Assembly (NCBI GenBank): GCA_022796015.1
Contig: JAAWHU010000028.1
Location: 1-38,373 of the forward strand
Length of the DNA: 38,373 nucleotides
Direction: 5' to 3'
Source: Hungatella sp.
Lineage (GTDB): Bacteria > Bacillota > Clostridia > Lachnospirales > Lachnospiraceae
The position numbers and the translations under genes were made by a program. The notes under the pieces are model-generated. The model made no database searches and was not told the DNA's origin. It saw only the letters and a program-made list of their open reading frames with translations. This document shows positions 32,767 through 38,373 of the stretch, piece after piece. Position 1 is the first letter of the stretch; each line of letters opens with the position of its first letter.

Positions 32767-33768
32767 TTGAATATTTATGATGTTTCCCAGCACGCCGGCG
32801 TTTCCATCGCTACCGTGTCCCGGGTTCTCAACGGCAACCCCAATGTCAGTGACAAGACCCGCGCCAAGGTCCATGCGGTTATGGATGAACTTGGATACAC
32901 TCCCAATGTTTTTGCCAGAGGTTTAGGGCTCAATACCATGAAGACCATCGGCATCATGTGCTCTGACTCCTCTGACCCCTATCTCGCCAATGCCATTTAT
33001 TTTCTGGAGCAAAAACTGCGCAGCCACGGATATGATTCCATTTTATGCTGCACAGGGCCCTCTCTTGAAAACAAACGGACTTATTTTGACCTTCTCCTCT
33101 CCAAGCGGGTGGACGCCATAATTCTGGCAGGTTCCAAATTTGTGGAGATGAAGGACGAGGATAACTCCTATCTTATTCAGGCCGCCAGAGAGCTTCCCAT
33201 TATGCTGGTCAACGGCTTCCTTCCTGCTCCGGGCATCTACAGCACCCTCTGCAATGACCATGATGCCATGTATGATGCGGCAGCAAGGCTTCTGGATTCC
33301 GGCAGAAGCAATATTCTCTATCTGTACACCAGCTATTCTTACAGCGGAGTAAACAAGCTGGCCGGCTATAAGGACGCACTTGTGTCCCATGGAATCACGG
33401 TGCGAAAGGACTTAATTCAGCAGTGCGTCAAGAATCCGGCCTCTGCCAAGGAGACCATAGAACAGCTTGCAGACTCTGGCCTTGTGTTTGATGCGGTTAT
33501 GACCTCCGACGACTCCCTTGCCGTAGGCGCTGTCAAATATGCCCACTCAAGACATATCGCTATTCCAAAAGAACTGGCTGTAATCGGGTATAATAACTCT
33601 ATCCTTTCCGACTGCACCGATCCTGAGATTTCTTCTGTGGACACCAAGATCAAAGAACTCTGTATCACCACGGTGGACACTCTCATGCAGGTGTTTAACG
33701 GAGACAATGTACCGGAAAAAACAGTCATTGCCGCCGATTTTATACAAAAACAAACAACTAATTTTTAA
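32767..33768 (+). CDS. LacI-family transcriptional regulator of hexuronate genes
   Basis: This 333-aa protein has the LacI helix-turn-helix and hinge (IYDVSQHAGVSIATVSRVLNGN, residues 3-24) and a periplasmic-binding-protein-like effector domain (about 60-333). It starts with TTG at 32767, preceded by GAGGTG; this gives the exact family N-terminus, and no better ATG exists. It lies 19 bp before uxaC in one unit. The matching operators at its own promoter and at uxaA make it the probable repressor of both, with a uronate intermediate as likely inducer (inference). Confidence 0.9.
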   Translation: MNIYDVSQHAGVSIATVSRVLNGNPNVSDKTRAKVHAVMDELGYTPNVFARGLGLNTMKTIGIMCSDSSDPYLANAIYFLEQKLRSHGYDSILCCTGPSLENKRTYFDLLLSKRVDAIILAGSKFVEMKDEDNSYLIQAARELPIMLVNGFLPAPGIYSTLCNDHDAMYDAAARLLDSGRSNILYLYTSYSYSGVNKLAGYKDALVSHGITVRKDLIQQCVKNPASAKETIEQLADSGLVFDAVMTSDDSLAVGAVKYAHSRHIAIPKELAVIGYNNSILSDCTDPEISSVDTKIKELCITTVDTLMQVFNGDNVPEKTVIAADFIQKQTTNF

Positions 33769-33787
33769 TTTAAGGAGGAACATTCCA

Positions 33788-35194
33788 ATGAAACAGTTTA
33801 TGGACAAGGATTTCTTGCTTTCCACTCCTACGGCAAAGGAGCTGTACCATGATTATGCTGCCAAGATGCCTATTCTGGACTACCACTGCCACATCAATCC
33901 CCAGGAGATTGCAGAGGACCGCAAGTTCGACAATATTACCCAGGTATGGCTGGGGGGAGATCATTACAAATGGCGTCAGATGCGCTCCAACGGCGTCGAT
34001 GAAAGGTACATTACAGGGGATGCCCCCGACCGGGAGAAATTCCAAAAGTGGGCAGAGACCATGGAGAAATTAATCGGCAACCCCCTGTATCACTGGAGCC
34101 ACTTGGAACTTCAGAAATATTTTGGCTACACCGGATATTTAAACGGGGAAACTGCCGAGGAGGTGTGGAATCTGTGCAACGAGAAGCTGCATCAGGACTC
34201 CATGAGCGTGCGCAACATCATAAGGCAGTCCCATGTGACACTGATCTGCACCACCGACGACCCTGCGGATACTCTAAAGTGGCATGAGAAGATTGCCGCT
34301 GATCCTGACTTTGACGTTCAGGTTCTACCTGCCTGGAGACCGGACAAGGCCATGAATGTGGAGAAGCCGGACTTTGCCGCATACATGGGGAAGCTCTCTG
34401 AAGTAAGCGGGGTAACGGTAACAGATTTTGCCTCCCTGAAGGAAGCTCTGAAGGTCCGTATGGCCTATTTTGCCGACCACAAATGCCGGGTATCTGATCA
34501 TGCCCTGGAGTATGTGATGTATGTCCCCGCCGACGAGGCCGAGTTGAATGCCATTCTGGCAAAAGGCCTTGCAGGAGAGACTGTAAGCAAAGAAGAAGAA
34601 TTAAAATACAAGACTGCCTTTATGCTGTTCGTGGCAAAAGAATATAACCGTATGGACTGGACCATGCAGATTCACTACGGATGCAAGCGGGACAACAACG
34701 CCTATATGTACCGCCAGTTAGGCCCCGACACCGGCTACGACTGCATCAACAACTACGCTCCCTCGGCACAGATGGCTGATTTTCTCAATGCCTTAAGCGC
34801 AACCGATGAAATTCCCAAGACCATCCTGTACTCCTTAAACCCCAATGACAACGCCTCCATCGGTACGATCCTGGGGTGCTTCCAGAAGACGGGAACTGCC
34901 GGAAGGCTTCAGCAGGGCGCCGCATGGTGGTTCAATGACCACAAGCTGGGCATGACCGAACAGATGACCTCCCTTGCCAACCTGGGATGCTTCGGCAACT
35001 TTATCGGCATGCTTACGGATTCCAGAAGCTTTCTGTCCTACACCAGACACGATTATTTCCGGCGGATCATGTGTGATCTGGTAGGCAGCTGGGTAGAAAA
35101 CGGGGAATATCCTGCAGATCAAAAGGCTTTAAAAACCATTGTAGAGGGTATCTGCTACAATAATGCGGTGAAGTATTTTGGATTTGAACTGTAA
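33788..35194 (+). CDS. uxaC: Glucuronate/galacturonate isomerase
   Basis: This 468-aa protein has the normal UxaC length and amidohydrolase-like TIM barrel. Motifs include YDYHCHI-like LDYHCHINPQEIAED (His metal ligands, about 26-40), DDPADTLKWH (about 157-166), LPAWRPDK, QIHYGCKRDNN and LGCFGNFIGMLTDSRSFLSYTRHDYFRRI. It converts D-glucuronate to fructuronate and D-galacturonate to tagaturonate. The ATG at 33788 has AAGGAGG; the longer frame upstream overlaps the LacI gene and is rejected. It is co-transcribed with the LacI regulator. Confidence 0.95.
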   Translation: MKQFMDKDFLLSTPTAKELYHDYAAKMPILDYHCHINPQEIAEDRKFDNITQVWLGGDHYKWRQMRSNGVDERYITGDAPDREKFQKWAETMEKLIGNPLYHWSHLELQKYFGYTGYLNGETAEEVWNLCNEKLHQDSMSVRNIIRQSHVTLICTTDDPADTLKWHEKIAADPDFDVQVLPAWRPDKAMNVEKPDFAAYMGKLSEVSGVTVTDFASLKEALKVRMAYFADHKCRVSDHALEYVMYVPADEAELNAILAKGLAGETVSKEEELKYKTAFMLFVAKEYNRMDWTMQIHYGCKRDNNAYMYRQLGPDTGYDCINNYAPSAQMADFLNALSATDEIPKTILYSLNPNDNASIGTILGCFQKTGTAGRLQQGAAWWFNDHKLGMTEQMTSLANLGCFGNFIGMLTDSRSFLSYTRHDYFRRIMCDLVGSWVENGEYPADQKALKTIVEGICYNNAVKYFGFEL

Positions 35195-35215
35195 TTTTAA
35201 GAATCTGCACCATAG

Positions 35216-35254
35216 ACACAGTCGGGTTGATACCCGGCTGTGTTCTGCTTTATT
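35216..35254 (+). terminator. Intrinsic terminator after uxaC
   Basis: An 11-bp stem ACACAGTCGGG (35216-35226) / CCCGGCTGTGT (35233-35243), with one G-T pair and a 6-base loop, is followed by TCTGCTTTATT. Confidence 0.7.
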
Positions 35255-35354
35255 GGGTTTATTCTAAAAAGCATAAAACTCTCCCTATCTTAAGGTATGA
35301 ATCCCCTGCCCCCTGCCATATATTTTAGTAACTGCTTCCTCTCAAGGAGTTTTC

Positions 35355-36236
35355 ATGGATTATCTGTCTGAAATCATCAAAGGGGTGCTGATCGGCACTG
35401 CCAATATCCTTCCAGGCATCAGCGGAGGAACCCTGGCCATCTCCATGGGCGTCTACGAGCAGATTCTTCATGCTCTGACTCATCTCCATAGAGAACCAAA
35501 AAAAAGCCTGACCACCCTCTTCCCCTATATTATGGGAATTATAGGGGGAGTCGTGGGGCTTTCCTTTACTATGGAATATCTGTTTAAGGTCTGGCCGGTA
35601 CAAACCAATCTGACTTTTCTGGGGCTGATCTTCGCAGGACTGCCCGGAATCTTTAAACGCATCGCCAAGCCGAGCCCTAATGACCGTTCCCCCCGCAGTC
35701 TTTCTGCCTTATCTGCAGCCTTTTTTCTGGTCCTTGTGATCACCACGGCCCTGTCACTCATAAAAGCCGGACAGGGAAGACCTGATGTGGTTCTCGGCGG
35801 CGGTGCGGCGGCGTCTGTCCTTCTGCTTCTCATCGGAATCATGTCCGCCGGGACCATGATCGTCCCAGGCATCAGCGGCACTATGATTCTGATGATGATC
35901 GGATATTACAAACCGCTCCTGTCAGCCATCAACGGGACCCTGATTGCCCTCCTTACTGCTGATTTCCCTGTATTTTTCCATCAATCCCTTGTTCTTTTGC
36001 CCTTTGCCCTGGGGCTTTTGGCAGGGTTTTATATCTTTGCTCTTCTTATGGAGACGTTGTTTGCAAGGTATGCCCGCATTACCTACTGCGGCACTCTGGG
36101 TCTTATACTGGCTTCCCCCATCGGAATCCTGGCAGACCTTCCTGCCTCTCTCTTCACCTTCGGTTCTCTGGCCGGAGGAATCTTCTGCTTTGCTGCCGCC
36201 CTGCTTTTTGTCCTGTGGATCGGTCAGACGTCATAA
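35355..36236 (+). CDS. DUF368-family membrane protein, probable polyprenyl-phosphate transporter
   Basis: This 293-aa protein has about eight membrane segments and the paired DUF368 motifs NILPGISGGTLAISMGVYE (about 17-35) and IVPGISGTMILMMIGYY (about 172-188), which mark two inverted halves. DUF368 (PopT-type) proteins have been reported to return undecaprenyl phosphate across the membrane for cell-wall synthesis; the call here rests on family motifs. AAGGAG precedes the ATG. It is convergent with the DMT exporter gene, and the two stops overlap by 6 bp (36231-36236). Confidence 0.87.
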   Translation: MDYLSEIIKGVLIGTANILPGISGGTLAISMGVYEQILHALTHLHREPKKSLTTLFPYIMGIIGGVVGLSFTMEYLFKVWPVQTNLTFLGLIFAGLPGIFKRIAKPSPNDRSPRSLSALSAAFFLVLVITTALSLIKAGQGRPDVVLGGGAAASVLLLLIGIMSAGTMIVPGISGTMILMMIGYYKPLLSAINGTLIALLTADFPVFFHQSLVLLPFALGLLAGFYIFALLMETLFARYARITYCGTLGLILASPIGILADLPASLFTFGSLAGGIFCFAAALLFVLWIGQTS

Positions 36237-37160
36237 AGAGGATCCTGCATGTTCTTTGCCGTCGTTTTTCTCTACGGGAATCTGGGCCAGCATAATTGCG
36301 GCAAATACCAGGACACAGCCTCCCAACTCCCTGGCGGCCAGCTTCTGTCCCAAAAGTATCCAGCCGGCAAGGAGAGAAAATGTGGACTCCATACTGAGAA
36401 TCAGGGAAGCCACCACCGGGTCCGTATTCTTCTGTGCCACCACCTGAAGGGTGTATGCCACGCCGCAGGACATTACGCCGGCATAGAGAATGGGAGCCCA
36501 TGCAGCGGCAACCGAGGCGGCCTGGGGATGTTCAAACACTGCGGTCATAACTGCGGAGATCATTCCTGCCGTAAAAAACTGGACACAGGATACCAGGACC
36601 CCATCGGCTCTGGGGGATACATAATCAATGACCAGGATATGAAAGGAAAAGCCAATGGCACACAGAAATACATAAAAATCTCCCTTGCCGATTCTAAGAC
36701 CATCGGTTATGCACAGAAGATACATCCCCATGACTGCCAGAGCTACACTGACCCACACGCTCCAGGAAATCTTCTTCTTCATAAAGATTCCCAAAAACGG
36801 CACAATCACAATGTAGAGGGCCGTGATAAATCCAGCTTTTCCCACTGTGGTGTGAGCTACGCCAAATTGTTGGAGGGAGCTTGACACAAACAATACCGCC
36901 CCGCAGCATATGCCTCCCCACAATTCCATTTTCCCAAATCTTTTATCCCATGCCTTGCCGGACTTTCGTTTCCCGGTGACAATGATTATGGGAATAAGAA
37001 CCACACCGCCAATTAAGAACCTGCATGCGTTAAATGTAAAGGGCCCCACATAGTCCATACCCACACTCTGAGCCACAAATGCCACGCCCCAGATGAGAGC
37101 GGTCAGGGCCAGTAAAAGATTACTGCCCATTGTCTTTTTGTCTCTGCTTCTTTTGTCCAT
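36231..37160 (-). CDS. EamA/DMT-family transporter
   Basis: This 309-aa protein has ten predicted membrane helices in two EamA repeats (about 14-145 and 160-295). Motifs typical of drug/metabolite transporters are LTALIWGVAFVAQ, ACRFLIGG and the closing SLILSMESTFSLLAGWILLGQ. The substrate is unknown; relatives export amino acids or metabolites. GGGAGAG precedes the ATG. Its 3' end overlaps the convergent DUF368 gene, with no room for a separate terminator, so the two transcripts probably overlap. Confidence 0.88.
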   Translation of the reverse strand: MDKRSRDKKTMGSNLLLALTALIWGVAFVAQSVGMDYVGPFTFNACRFLIGGVVLIPIIIVTGKRKSGKAWDKRFGKMELWGGICCGAVLFVSSSLQQFGVAHTTVGKAGFITALYIVIVPFLGIFMKKKISWSVWVSVALAVMGMYLLCITDGLRIGKGDFYVFLCAIGFSFHILVIDYVSPRADGVLVSCVQFFTAGMISAVMTAVFEHPQAASVAAAWAPILYAGVMSCGVAYTLQVVAQKNTDPVVASLILSMESTFSLLAGWILLGQKLAARELGGCVLVFAAIMLAQIPVEKNDGKEHAGSSL

Positions 37161-37220
37161 ATGTCTCTCCCTTTTATCTGTCTCTACTCTCCGACCGCCC
37201 GGGCCGTCAAGGATAGGAAC

Positions 37221-38285
37221 CTATGATTCCACCATAAAGGACCGGAATCCGGAGCTGAACTCCTCTCTTCCATCTTCAAACATCCACAGGGCTTCCACGC
37301 CTTCCATGCTCTCAATCAATGCTTTCCCATCTTCCAGTTCCATATTGAACACCGCCGTTGACAGACAGTCGGCAAGGCCGGAATCTTTGCATAGAATGGT
37401 CACGGAGGTATACTGATTCCACGGCATCAGAAGCTCCGGATGAATAATGTGGTGATATGTCTGTCCGTCTACGGTATAAAATCTCTGATAGGAACCGCTG
37501 GTAACTAAGGACATGTCCTTGAGAGCCACTGTGTGAAGATACCTGGTGTCGCTTTCCAGATCAGGATTCTGGATCCCCACCTTCCAAAGGCTTCCATCTG
37601 CCTTCTCTCCAATGGCGCGGACATTGCCTCCCACACTGATCAGAGCCCGGGTAAGGCCATCCTCCTCCAGCTTCCGGCAAACCATCTCCGTGGCATATCC
37701 TTTGGCGATAGAGCCTACATCCAGACTCATATCCGGATCCGGAAGCCAGACCGTGGACGCCTCCTCATCTATTACCACCTGACTGATATCCATGTGCTCC
37801 GCCGCCGCCTTAAGGTCCTCCATAGGCGGCAGTTCTGCAGATTCGGGATGATAGATGCCGTCAGTCCGGTACTGATGCCAGATAGAAAGAACGCTTCCCA
37901 TGGCCACATTCATATACCCACTGGTCTTCTCATCCATATCCACTGCCTCTTTTAACATTCCGATGATCCTCTCGTCCACCTTCACAGGCTCTTTGCCTGC
38001 ATGATCATTGATGGTCTTTAGATTGGCAATTCCCTCATAGTCATGGTAAATATCATAGAGTTCATGATAATCCTTTAATTCCTCATAAAATTCCTGGACA
38101 TAAGCCTGAAAGGTCTCCTCGTCCTCCGTATATGCCACAATGCTTGTCACTGTATCAAATAGATCAAGGAACTGGGCGTCATATCGGTTCAGCTTTGCTT
38201 CCTTTTCTTTGCATCCTCCCAGGCTGCTTCCCGTGACCAACAGGACTGCTGCCAGAAGGAAGGCTGCCGCTCTCTTTTTCTTCAT
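37221..38285 (-). CDS. apbE: FAD:protein FMN transferase (ApbE lipoprotein)
   Basis: This 354-aa protein starts with a lipoprotein signal (MKKKRAAAFLLAAVLLVTG, lipobox LGGC, Cys25). The ApbE domain follows with LDLFDTVTSIVAY, DVGSIAKGYA (about 189-198), SVGGNVRAIG (about 217-226) and the TSGSYQRFY...HHIIHP motif near 260-280 that binds FAD and Mg. It covalently attaches FMN to threonine residues of surface flavoproteins such as RnfG/D or NqrB/C and extracellular electron-transfer proteins; none of these is in the window. AAAGGAG precedes the ATG. Downstream is the DMT exporter, 60 bp away in the same direction. Confidence 0.92.
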   Translation of the reverse strand: MKKKRAAAFLLAAVLLVTGSSLGGCKEKEAKLNRYDAQFLDLFDTVTSIVAYTEDEETFQAYVQEFYEELKDYHELYDIYHDYEGIANLKTINDHAGKEPVKVDERIIGMLKEAVDMDEKTSGYMNVAMGSVLSIWHQYRTDGIYHPESAELPPMEDLKAAAEHMDISQVVIDEEASTVWLPDPDMSLDVGSIAKGYATEMVCRKLEEDGLTRALISVGGNVRAIGEKADGSLWKVGIQNPDLESDTRYLHTVALKDMSLVTSGSYQRFYTVDGQTYHHIIHPELLMPWNQYTSVTILCKDSGLADCLSTAVFNMELEDGKALIESMEGVEALWMFEDGREEFSSGFRSFMVES

Positions 38286-38315
38286 GAAATTCTCCTTTAT
38301 ATTTCTCGGACCCTC

Positions 38316-38346
38316 GTATCATTTATAATGTCGACAGACATGATAC
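38316..38346. promoter_or_regulatory. Nested palindrome upstream of apbE
   Basis: GTATCAT (38316-38322) and ATGATAC (38340-38346) are perfect inverted arms around ATGTC-N4-GACAT (38328-38341), with TGTCGACA at the core. A TATAAA-like -10 box on the minus strand lies inside it, so a dimeric regulator could block the apbE promoter. Confidence 0.45.
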
Positions 38347-38373
38347 CAGCGACGGTTCGGTGTCACGCGAAGC

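Noticed and set aside
1..38373. CRISPR array, prophage or complete insertion sequence
   Set aside because: No regularly spaced repeats, cas genes, integrase, transposase or phage structural genes were seen.

Overview
The window looks like a chromosomal segment of an anaerobic, low-to-mid GC Bacillota, most likely a gut Lachnospiraceae/Clostridium cluster XIVa type. The support is gene content and style: PPi-type phosphofructokinase, split cobalamin methionine synthase, a cellobiose-family PTS with a MupG protein, DUF368 and ApbE proteins, strong AGGAGG ribosome sites, and oligopeptide ABC ATPases with the DGGRRQR signature. This is inference from protein families; the species cannot be named. 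No tRNA, rRNA, CRISPR array, phage gene or complete insertion sequence was recognised.

Layout. 1-310 is a long inverted duplication that can fold as an RNA. It is followed by a promoter and a secreted M14 zinc peptidase (467-1666). A leftward methionine operon, metF / MetH activation domain / metH / PAP2 phosphatase (6354-1780), comes next; its upstream gap is filled by a second long palindromic element (6385-6632). Then come hflK-hflC (leftward) and a divergent stand-alone PTS IIC-like permease, with a frameshifted ThrE-like remnant behind it.

10198-16684 is a leftward hexuronate/KDG catabolic block: uxaA, an IclR regulator, eda, two PfkB-type KDG kinases and a PPi-type PFK. There are two promoters, one before uxaA and one before eda. 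16851-23670 is a leftward oligopeptide/nickel-type ABC operon (oppB, C, D, F, binding lipoprotein) ending in a multidomain esterase. A divergent LysR regulator (23981-24925) sits at its head, with a direct repeat between them. 25093-30826 is a leftward PTS cluster: PRD regulator, RDD membrane protein, IIA, IIB, IIC and a MupG-family protein, consistent with uptake of a phosphorylated disaccharide such as MurNAc-GlcNAc. It is followed by a flotillin gene.

32767-35194 holds a LacI regulator and uxaC. The regulator and the distant uxaA promoter carry the same perfect 14-bp palindrome (TGTAAGCGCTTACA) just downstream of their -10 boxes, which ties the two hexuronate loci into one probable regulon. 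UxaC (uronate isomerase), UxaA (altronate dehydratase), KdgK and Eda cover the galacturonate route to pyruvate and glyceraldehyde-3-phosphate, but the tagaturonate reductase step (UxaB) is not in the window. The right end has a DUF368 lipid-carrier transporter, a DMT-family exporter and an ApbE flavin transferase.
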